Assembly (NCBI GenBank): GCA_024138015.1
Contig: JAMXBB010000009.1
Span: 93,176,712 to 93,240,711 of the forward strand
DNA length: 64,000 nt
Direction of reading: 5' to 3'
DNA from: Lumnitzera littorea
Taxonomy: Eukaryota > Streptophyta > Magnoliopsida > Myrtales > Combretaceae
Positions 49,600-62,660 of the stretch are shown here, one piece after another. A program made the translations under genes and the position numbers. The notes beneath the pieces were generated by a model. That model saw only the letters and a list, made by a program, of their open reading frames with translations, made no database searches and was not told where the DNA came from. Within the stretch, counting starts at the first letter, position 1, and every line of letters begins with the position of its first letter.

Positions 49600-50950
49600 A
49601 CTCAGTACTCGTCTCTAGACTAAGATGATTACCTCTCCCCGGTAAACATAGATGCAGGTCTTCTCTTCATCTTCAGTTTTAGGTTTTCTAATACCCTCTT
49701 CTTTCTTGAGCTTGCTCCCGTCGGTGCTATCCACCACATCTCCTTAGAGCACCATGACACGTTGGTTCGGACACTCAATAGCCATACGTTCGAAGCTTAA
49801 ACATTTAAAGCATTTTACCTCGCTAGTCTTCCATTTGGAGGTCTACCCTTTCTCATATGTCTTTAGGGTTGACCTAACCTTGGTTCAGCTTATCTAACGA
49901 ACTTAACCTTGATAGCTTCCTTGGCTGTCATCAAATCGGTCGTTCCTATCCTCAGCTCTATATGGCCTCCTTAGCTCAGCTTGAATAGGCCAACGTAGTA
50001 CTGGAACTCGCAACAATGTTGGCCCAAGTCGGCTTAGAACACTTCTCCTCTGCACCTTTTGCGCTATCTTGATGGCCTCTTCCAAGGTATAAAACCTTTG
50101 TACTTCCACGATATTACGAATCTCATACTTAAGCCTAGAAATGAACCTCGATACTATACAAACCTCTGGTTCTTCAACATCAGCTTGAATTATATGCATT
50201 TGGAACTCTCTTACATAGTCATCAATAGATCAGCTTCCTTGGCGAAGCTCCTACAACTTTGCAAATGTATCTTACAAGTAAGTTTCAAGTACAAATCTTC
50301 CTCTTAACAACCTTTTCATGTCATCCTAAGTTTTAACACCTCGTCTTTCATCTCATGCTCTGGCTGCATTCAAATTCTTTCACTACATGGTGGCATATCC
50401 AATAAACTCAATACAGCAAGTCAAACTTTGATAGCATATGTATATCCATAACATTTAAACAACTTCTCGACCTTCTCTTCTTACTCTAAGTACTCATCAG
50501 CATCTCCACTTCTACCGAAGGGCAAAATTTGAATCTTAACATTATCTAGTCCTTGAGGAGCTCAATGTCCTCATCCTTTTGCTTGGTAATAGTCGGCTTC
50601 TTCTTCTTCCTCCCATAACTCTCTAATATCCAATTCCTCATCATCTTTCTCAATCTCCTCTAACTCCATCTTCATCTAGTAGCTCCTCCAACTTGAGGTG
50701 GTCGAACTAGGTGATGGGCTCGACTAGCTTAGCTATAACCCCTCTCTTAAATAATTTCAAGTTGGTTTTGCAGTGGCATATCCTAAGCTAGTTGCCTATT
50801 AACTTACATCGCTGTAACTAGACTCTCAACAAGGTTTGCGAGTCTGTCAAGTTTATTGTCGATAGACCCTAAGGTGTTACTCCCATTATGACCACAATCG
50901 GGTTAAGCACTACTACTCTAGTCACTAACAACACCCTAAACACTCGAGTC
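49600..50950 (-). pseudogene. Gypsy A gag with zinc knuckle (broken)
   Basis: Minus-strand reading gives VSRFISRLKYEIRNIVEVQ and FYTLEEAIKIAQKVQRR at 49903-50199, a Ty3 Gag C-terminal part. Near 49770-49830 a knuckle CFKCLSFERMAIEC has Arg where the family has His. Upstream is a split acidic/coiled segment. Stops break the frame. Confidence 0.75.
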
Positions 50951-51203
50951 TGACATAGTATAATACTTCCTAAATAAATTAACAATTCACTATCAACTTT
51001 AGTGCCTAATGGTCACTTAAACAAAATAGAAACAAACTTAGTCTGTTTTCACAATGAGAAACAGAGTAAATACAAGGTAATAATGAAACCACACTTGCTA
51101 TCACCAAACATACTACAATAGCTATGGAAGAAACATAGTAGCCACTAATGGTAAAGCAAACCAAAACTTCACTACAACTTCACATGCTCTCTCTCGGAAC
51201 CGT

Positions 51204-51215
51204 GCTCTAATACCA
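51204..51215 (-). other. Primer-binding site of gypsy A
   Basis: On the minus strand tggtattagagc matches the usual plant site for initiator tRNA-Met (tggtatcagagc) with one change. It lies 7 bases from the LTR end at 51223, as expected. Confidence 0.75.
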
Positions 51216-51222
51216 GTGAAGC

Positions 51223-51400
51223 TGATATACTTCTAGGGTCGAACACATGGACAAACACCACAACAAAGTAAACTAAAAACAAATAAGAAAAAAGTTAGCA
51301 AGTAGTAGTTGCATGTTCTCTATGAAGTAGCGAGTTAAGTGATTAGAAACAGTAAGTGAGAGAGTTAGTTGATTTGAAGATAGTTGTTTCTTAAGTATCA
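51223..51400 (-). repeat. Partial 5' LTR of gypsy A (3' portion only)
   Basis: Starts TGATATACTTCTAGGGTCG, like TGATGTGTCTCTAAGGTCG of the LTR at 61674; both continue aacaca..caccacaac or cactacaac. Only about 180 bases remain before gypsy B gag sequence begins. Confidence 0.65.
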
Positions 51401-51429
51401 AAGTTTTGAGCGTTGTTGAAGTTTTGTAA

Positions 51430-53635
51430 AAGAATGACTAATGCAAGTATAAATGCTGGCATTAGAGATTATAACAATAATATTGTCCACAATAGCTGAC
51501 AAGGTAAAAATACTTTTAGAAGCATTGACGAGCGGTTCAATGAAATGGCTAACTTGATAGCCGACCTGACTAAAGATGTTCATGCATTAGCCTTTCAACC
51601 TATTGATGCCATTCAAAACATTCTCTAAGCCACCCAACCTACAAGAAGACAAAAGCCAACTTGGCAAAATCAAGGTGAACATGTACAAAGAAGATTTGAC
51701 TTAGGAGAAGTAGATGAAGAGGGTGAAGAAGAGAATTTTGAAGCAGAAGAGTGAGCTTAAGTACACCGAGCTACCAACCTTGTGAAGCTTCAAATCTCAA
51801 GCTTCAATGGTTTTCAAAATGCTAATGACTATCTCGACTAGGAAGAGAAAATAGAGCGAGCCTTTGACTATTACCAATATGAAGACCCTGAGAAAATAAG
51901 AGCTATTACTATAGAGTTCTCAAGATATGCTACGATATGGTAGAGAAACTTTTAGGCCATGAGAAGGAGAGAAGGATACAGAGAAGTTAACACTTGGCCC
52001 GAGATGAAAAGAGCCCTTAGAAATATATTTGTGCCAAATATTTACTTGTAGGATACTTTTGATAAGGAAGTTAAACTATTGATGAGTATGTTCGGGAATT
52101 TCAAATACTTATAATTCGATGTGAAGTAGATGAACCTTCAGCCCAAACAACTTCCAGATTCCTTATTGGGTTAAGATATGATATTCGAGACATAATAGAA
52201 TTATAGCATTTTACCACACTAGATAAGTGATGGACTGTCGACCTCTAAACCCCTCACTTAAGCTCATCTCCAAGGCCTATAGTCTCTCACCCAAAGAATT
52301 CTTTCTTTCCAACCTGCCAAGGACGAGTACCATTACATGGAAGAATAATGGGTGAACTCTCTAAAGTCCCAACTCAATCACACACTACTCTACTCTGACT
52401 CCTGCCCAATCAATAACCTATCAATTAACGAAACCAATCTATCGAATGTTGAAGCTAAGGTACCCACTCACTAAACTCTTTCCTCTAACATACAGAACTA
52501 TCAATTACTAAAGTCGAGTGCCTACATGCCAAGTATAACTTACTTAGCCTATCGAATGGTAGATTCCTTTATTCGTCTCGGCAACTCAAGTACCCTTCAT
52601 CAACAGCATCTGCAACACCAGTACATCTCAACTCCAGTTCCCCAAACTCTAGAACATGTACCTAACCACAGCGTACCACCTGTTATTCCTTTTTCTAACA
52701 TTGTACTATATTCCTTTATTCTATTTATCCCTTTTTACCCTTTTGGAATTATACTATGATAATATTTTTGTATTACCCTTTATTGTAATTACTTAGGTTT
52801 CCTTGTTGCCCTAGCGACGTACTATAAATAGGCTTTTTTACTGTAGCCACTAGGCATCCAACACCTTTCTAATATTGCATATACTTGTCCTTGCAAGATA
52901 TCCTTCTCCTAGTACATTTTTCTTTATACTCTTATCTAATCTTATCGAGTAGCTCGAGATTAGTAATGAGTGGACCTTAACATTAGCTTATGAGTTATAT
53001 TAAGTGAAGTGTTAAGTTGTATTATGTTCATTAGTGCATAATATCCTTCGACCAACTCACAAGAGCTACTATTTTTTTCCAACTTATTCACTTCATTTTC
53101 TTCATTATTACAAAGGATCCATTTAATAACTATTTCCTACCATAAGCCCTAATGATTATTGAGCTCCTAGACACATCAATAAAGCCATCAAAATTACCTA
53201 GCGAGTAGAGAGACAAAGGAGGAATAGGCCAAGCTAACCTGGCCAATCTCATTGATCTGCTTAGAGCGATAGCTAAGTTCCCCATAGTGCTAATTCTAGT
53301 AGAAGAGTTAAGGTAGTGACTAAGCTAAAGGGATGCCCTGCTAACCAAGAGTTGCCGAAGAAAACCTATGAGAAGGGACAAGGATTTGGGAGGAAGATGA
53401 GCTAAATCAAGTTCTTTAAGTGCTAGGATTTAGGCACATGGCTACCCAATGCCCAAATAGATGCACTATGATCATCAAGGGAGATGCCCCGAAGATTGAA
53501 GTAAATAGCACGAATGAGGAACTCGAGAAAAAAAGAGAGTTGAAGGAAGAAGCTAAGGTTAATAACAAGCTAGTTGAGAAAGATGTGTTTGCTAAGGATT
53601 TAGACAAGCAATTTTTAGTTTTAGACCAGCAATAA
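51430..53635 (+). pseudogene. Gypsy B gag with zinc knuckle (split and broken)
   Basis: Reading gives MANLIADLTKDVHAL, then LVKLQISSFNGFQNANDYLD, EKIERAFDYYQYED and AITIEFSRYATIW, a clear retrotransposon Gag domain, with single-base stops (for example at W codons). It is cut at 52227 by an LTR and continues at 53184. The knuckle region at 53405-53450 reads FKC-stop-DLGHMATQCPNRC: the first Cys is Phe and a stop replaces the next Gln. A Lys/Glu-rich stretch follows to 53634. Confidence 0.8.
52228..53178 (+). mobile_element. Solo LTR of the ~0.9-kb family inside gypsy B gag
   Basis: Starts TGATGGACTGTCGACC and ends CTAGACACATCA, with near-perfect TSD ATAAG (52223-52227) and ATAAA (53179-53183). 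A TATA box tactataaatagg lies near 52828. 951 bp, no coding. The start agrees with that of the 3' LTR of gypsy B (TAATGGAGTGG). Confidence 0.7.
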
Positions 53636-53673
53636 GCATTGAACCATCAGTTAAGGAAGAGCAACGTGAGAAC

Positions 53674-56600
53674 TTGTTTCACATCATCTATAAAGTGAGT
53701 GAGCAAGTATGCGCACTCATAACAGATAGTAGGAGTTGCACTAATGTAGTTTCTGCCAAGTTAGTCAAGAACCTCAAGCTACTGACCATCGTACATCCGA
53801 GACCATATAAGTTACATTGGCTAAATGAGAAAGGAACCTTACAATTCACTCAACAAGAACCATTGTTAATCTCAATTGGGAATTAATATGATGAAATTCT
53901 CTATGATGTACTACCTATGTATGCATCACATGTATTGCCAGGCCGACCATGGCTATTTGATTAAAAGTTCATTCATGCAAGTTGTAAGCTAAGTCAGTTT
54001 ATAGATCCAAGAAGGCAGTAACTCTAAGCCAATCAAAGCTCAAAGAAGCTATTAAGTCTAACATGCTGACCTTCCTATTGATAAGGACACTACTAGAATC
54101 AAAGGAACAAGTAAAGCTGCCAGAGGAAGATGAGGAGTTGCTTGATGAGTATTCTAACCTATTTCTAGAGCAATTACTAGAAAGGTTACCCCCTTTTCAA
54201 GGCATAGAACATTGCATTGACTTGATATCCAATGCTGCACTTTCGAATAAGCCAGCTTATAAGATGAATCTCAAACAAGTTATCGAGCTCCAAAGGCAGG
54301 TCAATGAGCTACTGGAAAAAAGTATGTAAGAGAAAGTCTTAGCTCTTGTACTGTACCAGCATTACTTATGCTAAAGAAGGGTGGTACTTAGCAAATGTAT
54401 GTGAATAGTAAAGCTGTGACTAAGATCACAATTAACTACATGTACCCCATTTTGTGGCTAGATGACATGCTAGATGAGTTGAGTAGTGCTAAAGTGTTCA
54501 GTAAGATCAACCTAAAGTCAGGATATCACCATATTCGAATGAGATAAAGGGATGAATGGAAAATTGCTTTTTAGACCTCACATGGCCTGTACGAATGGAT
54601 GATCATGCCCTTTAGACTATCAAATACCTTAAGCACTTTTTGTGAGGTTGATGAATCTTGTTATGAGAAATTTGATCGGGAATTTTGTTGTTGTCTACTT
54701 TGACGACATCATTATATATAGTGCCAAACTGCATAACCATATTGAACATCTCAAAGCTGTGTTTGATGTACTCCAAGCCAAATGACTATTCAGCAACATA
54801 AAGAAGTGTTATTTTACTAGGAGGAAGTGGTTTTTCTAAGATATGTAGTTGGTAAAGGAGGCTTGCAAATCGATGATGAGAACATTTGAGCAATTGTCGA
54901 GTGGCTAACCCAAACCACTTGTGCCAAGTTAAGTTTCCATGGATCGACATCCTTTTATCGACAATTCATCAAGGGTTTTAGTAACATTGTTGCACCCTTA
55001 ACTAAGCTAACGAAGAAGAACATAGTCTTTAAGTGGGGAGAGAAAGAAGAGAGAATTTTTACTAAGATTAGGGGGAGATTGACCTCTACACTCGTATTGG
55101 CTTTACCTAACTTTGAGAAAATATTTAAGCTTAAATATAATGCATTAAGTGTTTGCATCGAAGCTATGCTGACATAAGAAAGTCAACCTATTGCCTACCA
55201 TAGTGAGAAGCTACAAGGACCTCAGTTAAATTATTCTATATATAACAAAGAACTCTTAGCACTTATCCGAGCACTCTAAGTATAGCAACATTATCTATTG
55301 TCGAGAGAGTTTTTATCATGATTCCCTAAGGCTTCTTAAAAGTCAGACCAAGCTATCTAAGAGACAAGCATAATGGTTTGAATTCTTAGAAAGTTTCAAT
55401 TTTGTGATTAAATACAAGTAAGGAAAAACTCACGTAGTTGTCAATGCCTTGCTAAGGCGACATGTTCTTCTTACTAAACTACAAATGAGACTCTTAGGAT
55501 TTGTGAGCATTAGGGAACAATATCCTAAAAAACCCCATTTTGATCCTATATTTGGACAATCTATAGAGGGAAGAACAGTAGATGACTATCGTGTGGAGGA
55601 TGGATACCTGTTTTGGGGAGGCAAATTATGGTGTTGACCTGTTCTTTGAGAGAGCCGCTAATGAGAGAAGCTCATTCCGGTAAGCTCTCTAGACATTTTG
55701 GAGAGAAGAGGACGTATGAGTTATTGAATAAGAGATTCTTTTTGGCCTAAGGTTAGACGAGATGTACATCAAGTTGTTGAGAATTGTGCTACTGTAAGAG
55801 GGCTAAATGCTTAGCAAAGCAAGGGAAAGTAATGCCTTTACTTGCTTTAACCAAGCCTTGGTATAAGTTAAGCATGGACTTTATTCTTGGATTACCACAA
55901 ACTACCCAAGGTAAAGATGCAATAATAGTTGTTGTGGATAGGTTCAGCAAAATGGCACACCTTGTGCCATGCTTAAAAACTAACGATGCTTCAACTATTG
56001 CTCTTCTCTTTTTGTAGGAGATTGTTCATATGCACGGCATAACGAGAAGTGTAGTATCAAATAAGGACCCAAAGTTTTTTAACTATTTCTAGAGAACTCT
56101 TTAGCATCATATAGGGGCTAAACTACTCTTCAACACTTCTTATCACCCCTAAATTAATGGCCAAATGGAGGTCATCAACTGCACTTTGGGATCACTACTC
56201 TAAGCTACAATAAGGAAGAACTTAATTGTTTAGGATGTCTATTTGCCCGTAATGGAATTTGCTTACAAATGTACCATATACAGTACTACCAAAAAAAAAA
56301 AAAAAGCCTTTGAAGTCATCTATGGCTTCAACCTAAAGCTAACTCTTGATCACACTCTACCACCCATGCCCAAGTGAGAAAACCTTGAAGCAAGAGCCTA
56401 AGCATAGTCTATCTAGCAAATCTATTAGAAGGTTGCCTAGCAGATTGACCAAGCTACCAAGAAATTAAGAGAGAAAAGTAAAGGAAGGAAGACAATATAG
56501 TTTTAACCCAATGAATTAGTATGGCTACACTTAAGCAAGGAGAGCTTTCCGAGCAAGAGAAAAAGTAAATTGTCTTCCGGAGCAGAGGGTCCTTTTAGAA

Positions 56601-56760
56601 TACTCTAAAAGATCAATGATAATACCTATCAATTGGAATTACCTAAAAACTATAGAGTTTCTAATACTTTGAATATTACCAACCTTAACCCCTATCAATT
56701 TAAAGGAGAAAAGACCCACCAGATTTTATCCCAAATCTATATCAACTCGAAGCGGATGAT
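53674..56760 (+). pseudogene. Gypsy B pol: protease, reverse transcriptase, RNase H, integrase (broken)
   Basis: Protease: VCALITDSRSCTNVVSAKLV and HPRPYKLHWLNEKG (53700-53830), with the active Asp kept but the following Gly-Gly changed to Ser-Arg. RT: NKPAYKMNLKQ, FSKINLKSGYHHIRMR, and VYFDDIIIYSA near 54700-54735, the catalytic box intact. RNase H near 55230-55290 (NYSIYNKELLALIRAL-like). Integrase: AHSGKLSRHFGEKRTYELL near 55668, CYCKRAKCLAKQGK (zinc-binding end), LSMDFILGLPQT, DAIIVVVDRFSKMAHLV, VVSNKDPKFF (the usual D-R-D has Asn first) and NGQMEVIN. About a dozen stops and several frameshifts. Confidence 0.85.
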
Positions 56761-56815
56761 GAGAACTAAATAACTAAACCATTGACCTAAACCCAAGCTT
56801 AAGGGCTTGAAGGAC

Positions 56816-57653
56816 TAATGGAGTGGATTCTCTCAGCCAACTCTAGTCGAAGGCGAGCTAATCCTCACTATCGAACAATTTCACATACTAAGTTGAGCTA
56901 TTTCAACTCTGTCAACCATTACATGTAGACCTAATTCATATTCCCTTAATTACTTAACCAACCCTATTGTTTGCACTAACTTTTCAATGCCAACAACTGG
57001 CTTGGCAATACTTGTTATGAGAACTCTAGAATACATCCAAGCCAACATCTCCTTAGAAGAACCCCCAAATATGCTTGGCACTTCTACTCGATAACCTCCA
57101 ACTTAACCATACAACTTTGTTTATTTCTGCCAGAAGCATCCCAACGACTGACCGCCACATGTCAAATCTCCACGTGAAGGGATTTGCTACACCACTCACT
57201 AATTTCTTTTATTTTTCATTTATACCCTTTGTTATTCCTTGTATATTACTTCTTTTAAACAACACTCATTTTGTCTTTTCCATTTTAGGTAGGTTACCTT
57301 CACATTTCGAGTATAAATACCCTTATAATATATAGTCGCAACAATCAAAATCCAGATATTGAATTACTATACTGCTCTTGTCGTGAGCTACTATGCTTAC
57401 TCTTATCCTAACCCTTAAATAAGACTAGGTAATGAGTGACCTCATCGAGCTACTTATACGTCATATCAAGCTAGTTTTGTGAGTCAATGGAGTTTCCTCG
57501 GTGTGTCATATCCTTGGAAAGCATTTGTGGGTTTTGGCTTGTTTATCCAATTTTGTTGCATTTCTTCACCTTCCACTTTAAACTTTCTATATGCTTGGAC
57601 CCACCTTGATATAGTCGCCCTTGTCTACTCTTTATATAGCCTATCACACATGA
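56816..57653 (+). repeat. 3' LTR of gypsy B
   Basis: It starts TAATGGAGTGGATTCTC directly after the purine-rich aagggcttgaaggac, and has a TATA box gagtataaatacc near 57309. The end is put at ..cacacatga near 57653 by analogy with CACATCA ends of the family; this end is approximate. Confidence 0.6.
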
Positions 57654-60600
57654 ACCCATAAAATGATTATGAAACCCTAATCTATCCTTAAAAACCTTAA
57701 TCTAACTATTGAACTCTAATTAAATAGTAAAACTATTCGTTAATCATAGACTAATCATTTAATTTCCCTAAAACCCTAACATACCCTCTAAAAACACTCG
57801 AGCAACAATAATTGGTCTCAATTCCTTAAACTAATTAAACAAAATGACCTAATGGGTTTAACTAACTTAATTTGACACATTAAGCCCTAAACTATACCTA
57901 ATTAATGTCAAGTGTATTAGTAAATAAGATTAAGAAACTTAATCATACCTTAATACATTAATAAGGTTTTACATTATAATTAATTATAAGTCAAGAGCAA
58001 TTAGTCATATGAAACCAAAGTAACTATATGAAAATATCTTCTTAATAATGCCAACATTGTACTTGGGGAGACAATGCAAACCCTACAAACTTTCAAATCC
58101 AAACTTAGAGTCAAATACAAGAGTCAATACGTAATCCCTAAAATTGCTCAAGATATAACGATAAAAATCCTAAATCAAACAAATTAACCTTAAATAATAA
58201 GCCATAAACCTTAAATGATAAGTTAAAAAATCCTAAAGAAAGTAAAACCCTAAAACTCCAATCATACACGTAAAATATCTAAAAACCCTAATACATGAGA
58301 AACCCTAAAATGACTAGAAAATATTAATATAGACTGACTAAGACCATAATTGGAAGTACAAAACCCTAATTCAATTAATAAACTCTAGGTATGTTCCTAA
58401 ATAATTCATTAATAACAATCTCTCTAATCTCTCAAAGACCTTAAGTCACCAATCTCGTACGCGGTTTGAAAACCCTAATTAGTTTTGAATATTAAATGAC
58501 TCTAATAGACTATGTAATATAGGTCAATGAACTTAACCAAAATGATGACATATGGTAAGACCAGTCTCAAAGGAGCAAATTTTGACTTCGCTTTTTAGTG
58601 TAAAAGTTAGAACTTATATAGACTATTCTAAGGTAAAACTCATCTAACTTAAGTTTCCTATTTACATTAGTTATACCTATGATATCTTAAGATTTTAGGA
58701 TTAGAAATACTAAATAAATATGTTGTAATCATGCATATGTCATTTTAAGGCCATATAATTGTACATTTGTCCATATATTTAACTAGTTTATTGCTTGCAT
58801 TATAGAAGTATAAGAGATAGTTCTATACAGATAACTTGATAAATTGATGAGAAACCACCATCAAACCCCCCACTACATGCTAGGGTCAAAGCATATATTT
58901 TTATTTTTCATGTTCATCTTAGAAAAACTTAGCTTAAAATTCATCATGGTAATGGTTTTATCTTGTTACAACAAATTATTAAAGAAATAGTTAAAATCCC
59001 CGCAAAAACGCACTTGAACCACCCTACACCCCACCCCCCTATTTAGGAAAACATACTGTAATTTCTAATTTAATATATTACTTACATGATTTATTAATGC
59101 TAATTAGGATTTAGAACTTAATCATTGGAGTTAAGTAGTTAAAAAAGATCTTAAAAGTATAAAATGACCTAAAATGACATATAGGCTTAGAGAAATTAAT
59201 TTGAAGCCCTTAAATTAAATAAGACCAGATCTTAGACACTTAGTAAAATGGGTTATTTAGTGGACCCATTAGGACATTTCACCTATTGGAATAAGTTAAA
59301 ATCAAGTTTAGTGCCTTAAATTACAAATTAAGCTTAAACCATGTAAGTAAGCCCAAGAACAAGCCTTAGGCCTACTTAGAATGAAATGACCACTAGTTGC
59401 ACACAGAGTCTAAAGCCCTAAATAAGAGAGCCACGAAGCCCATTAGGTGTTTTAGAAGGCTTATGATAGGGTTAGGCTTCAACTTAGGCTCATAACTAAG
59501 TAAAAAGCTTATTTAGGCCTTTGATTCATAAGAAATAGGCATGCACTCGAACATTAATTGGACTACCTAAAATTAAGACCTTAAAATAAGATAATGAAGG
59601 ACCAATAATGAACAAAATTAGCCCATTGGCTTAAAAATAGACTTTGGACCAAGATAAGGGCCAAAACCCTAAAGTAAGGATTTAAAAAGACTAAGTAAAT
59701 TAGTAGGAGGAGCATAGACCAAGACTTAGGTAAAACTCGAAAACATTAGATCCAATAATAAAATAAAAGTCCAAGAGTCCAAATGTATGTCCCAGTACCC
59801 TAAAATTAAGCTTAAAGCTCGGAACTAAACTCAAACACTAAAATGGTCAAACTAAAACCTTTGACCAACGAAAATTTTTTACCCAAATCAAAGCTTTATG
59901 AACCTAAACTCATTAAGTAGACCTCATCAAATGAAAGAACACTCAAAAACAATGAAAATCAAATGTAAGAATGCAAAATTCCAATTTAAAATGGGAAAAC
60001 TATAACCAAAATATAGAATAAGTGGAAATAAGGATTCACAATAAGGCTAGTGAATAGATTAAGTTTAAAATAAGCCTTATTTACTTTAATACTACTTAGA
60101 TTGCTAGATTTCATGGCCATATGAGTATACCGACTCCTATCTTATCTTATGTTTGCTTGTAGCATAGAGTATTGTTTTATTATATATATACTAAAAATTG
60201 TTGTGCTTAGGGTTGGGAATTCTTGCATGTGTTTGTATTTAGATGAAATTTCTTAATAAGACATCATAATATATGGGAACTAAGATTGGTTGCTCTATTA
60301 GCTAATAAGAATCTAGAGTTTCTACCATAAATTGGTTGATCACTTGTAAACTGGACTAATAATTATCCAACCTTTAAATGAACTAGACATACATTGCTTC
60401 CCATACCATTGTAAGTGTCAACACTATGCAGTAGAGTAAAAGATCATGCATGATGGATCCATTTTGATTAGTATGTTATTATAGCTATCTTATGACATAT
60501 TCATATAATATGTTCTTTCCTTGACCTTTAGGATCTAAGTGGCTCTAAGGACTACCACCTTTTACTTAAGACCAAACCGTATCTACTGCTTTAGGTCTAC

Positions 60601-61249
60601 TAAGAGAAATAATATCGGAATGAATTGTAGAGACCTTAGTCCTAACATGCCTAAATACTTCCCAACCCGAGCAATAGTAGGTATAAGACCATGCCTTATA
60701 CAATTGCCAGTAAGCTATATATGATGTGTGCATTACATGTGGCTATTTGTATTCGTATACTTGTTTGATTCACTTACTTAAACTTGCTTGTCAATAGGAC
60801 AGTAAGGTTACTCATTAAGCTGGATATAGCTTATCTCCTAATAGTTTCTTTTGTAAGTCTTGCAAAGTTGAGGCAGGGCTAGGATCTGGGTGTAGAGTGC
60901 TCCATCAAGCTAAGAAAGTAAAAGGATAAGTTTAGAAAAGTAAGTAGGATAATCTAATTAAACTTTTAAAGTGTATAGTGGCTTTGTAATTGTCAAAATT
61001 TAAATACCCTTTCTTATTGTTTAGTAGGTGATTCTGACTATCTATGGTATTAGTGAACTATGAATTGATGGATCACTTATAACTATATATATAGTTAAGT
61101 AAATGTATGTAAAAAGATTAATTATGATGAGAAACATGTTAGTTAAAGTTTTACAACCTCTAACTTACAAGGTAATCTTTATATCATGGATGCACATGTA
61201 ATATGAAGATTTTAAGCAAAACTATTAGGCCCTCCTTTGGGGTGTTACA
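57654..61249 (-). mobile_element. Probable long LTR or LTR fragment, minus orientation
   Basis: The right edge ..ctttggggtgttaca at 61249 is the complement of TGTAACACCCC, a start typical of long plant gypsy LTRs and close to the TGTCACACC and TGTAATGCC starts seen here. Parts near 60720-60900 resemble the right end of 35294-43031 in layout. No coding region was recognised. The left edge is not defined and no TSD was found. The left third (57660-58520) is full of aaaccctaa words. Confidence 0.35.
57667..58520. repeat. Dispersed telomere-like 'aaaccctaa' words
   Basis: At least eight dispersed copies of aaaccctaa or aaccctaa occur, for example near 57670, 57771, 58244, 58284, 58300, 58363 and 58470. 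They are the plant telomere word but are not in a tandem array, so they are probably part of the repeat sequence or short promoter-type telo-boxes. Confidence 0.5.
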
Positions 61250-61673
61250 CTTACGCTTAGCACTCTTAGTTGACTCAAATTTATGATATGAAGCTAAATT
61301 TGCTATTGATGAAGAAAGAGTTCTGAAATTGAAGGAAAGGTTTTATGAGGAAGAAAGTGTAAAGGGCTTGAGAGTAAAATGAACACGATGGAGATTAGGG
61401 AAAGCAAAAATGAATTTTAGAAGCAAATGGGGGTACTTAAAGATAGATGTTTAAGGATTTGAACCGGTGGTTACAAGAAGTTGTGAAAATGTGATGTATA
61501 AGCCCTCAAATGCATACACGTAGATTGCTTGAGTTTTGAATGGCTTAAGTTAATGAGACATGATAGACATGTGTAACATCTTCCAACCTAACACGACACA
61601 TGTTAAGTGCATTAAATGCACTTAGATTACCATACCAAAAGTCTAAAAGATGAAATGAATCATCCTTAAGAAG
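61250..61673. other. Short AT-rich stretch between LTRs
   Basis: No gene or RNA recognised. It ends with the TSD AGAAG (61669-61673). Confidence 0.5.
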
Positions 61674-62660
61674 TGATGTGTCTCTAAGGTCGAACACACA
61701 GAGGAGCACTACAACGGGAAAGAACCAAAAGAAAACAAAATGAGATTAGCAAATCCAAGTAACTACCAATTAGATATGACACACCGACTAATCCTACTCG
61801 GGCTATAGTTTATCAGTTATGACTCATCGATCTAATTATAGGGTCACTCGCCTGTACTCTTTACTAAAAAGAATAGTTGAGAGTTAAGAGAGAGTGAGAA
61901 CACTAAGGTTGCTAGATAAGGAAAACTGATAATATTCAATAATAAGATGTTGATGTCTACATACAATAAATGGGGGTTTATATACTTACCTTACTAAGGT
62001 TAAATATACAAATGAAAAGACAAAAAGGGTCATTTGCAAATAATACATGAAACATACTAAAAAGGGTAAAAGAGACAATGAATATTTTGTATGGAAAAGT
62101 AAAAAATCGTTCTAGAATATTGTACCAGAAGACACATGTCATATGGTGGTTAGCAATCTGGAGTATAATACAATTCAAACAAAGGTAAAGGAAAGAGTCT
62201 GTAATCAAAGTCGACTCAATCTAGTTTATGCTGGAACTCGATCACTTAAGGATGTCCAAATCCCCTTCAGGTCAAGTATCTCGTAACTCAACTTAAACTG
62301 GGGTCGGATGCTAATCAGCTCGGGAGCTCAGCTCAAACAAAAGTTTGAAGTTGGTATGCTCAAACACTCTGGGTCTTGGTAAGAGCTCAGCATTAGGTAT
62401 GGCTACTCTATAGGTTAGCTAGTATGCTTGGTAAGTTAGCATGTATGCTTAGCGGGTTGGAACGTATGCTCGACAACTTCGAAAACTATGTTAACACGCA
62501 TGAAAGCTCGATGCTCAAGTTAGCAATAAAGTAAAAGATGGAGATTGTGGAATAGGATTTCTCATCCTAGATAGGGCTTCGAGCTAATATCCTCCATGTG
62601 AGTCCCTAGAGTCCTCTAACTCAGTTGCACGTAACTAGTCTGAAGAGTTGATTCCTATCA
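61674..62660 (-). mobile_element. Solo LTR of the ~0.9-kb family with perfect TSD
   Basis: It starts TGATGTGTCTCTAAGG and ends ATTCCTATCA; AGAAG flanks it exactly at 61669-61673 and 62661-62665. Minus-strand reading begins TGATAGGAATC and has a TATA-like gtatataaacccc near 61975-61987. 987 bp, no coding. Confidence 0.8.

Larger units (their letters stand above)
46576..51400 (-). mobile_element. Ty3/gypsy retrotransposon A, minus strand, degenerate and truncated
   Basis: On the minus strand the order is LTR end (51400-51223), primer-binding site (51215-51204), gag (about 50950-49600), protease region, reverse transcriptase (about 49000-48000), RNase H (about 47140-46800) and the first part of integrase, ending near 46576. 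An LTR at 47148-47986 splits the RT/RNase H region. The integrase core and 3' LTR are missing. Many stops; inactive. Confidence 0.8.
51401..57653 (+). mobile_element. Ty3/gypsy retrotransposon B, plus strand, degenerate, 5' LTR missing
   Basis: Order: gag (51430-53640, split by an LTR at 52228-53178), protease (about 53680-53940), reverse transcriptase (about 54240-54800), RNase H (about 55050-55440), integrase (about 55450-56700), 3' LTR (56816-57653). RT before integrase is the Ty3 order. No 5' LTR or primer-binding site is present; the upstream neighbour is the truncated LTR of gypsy A in the opposite direction. Confidence 0.85.
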
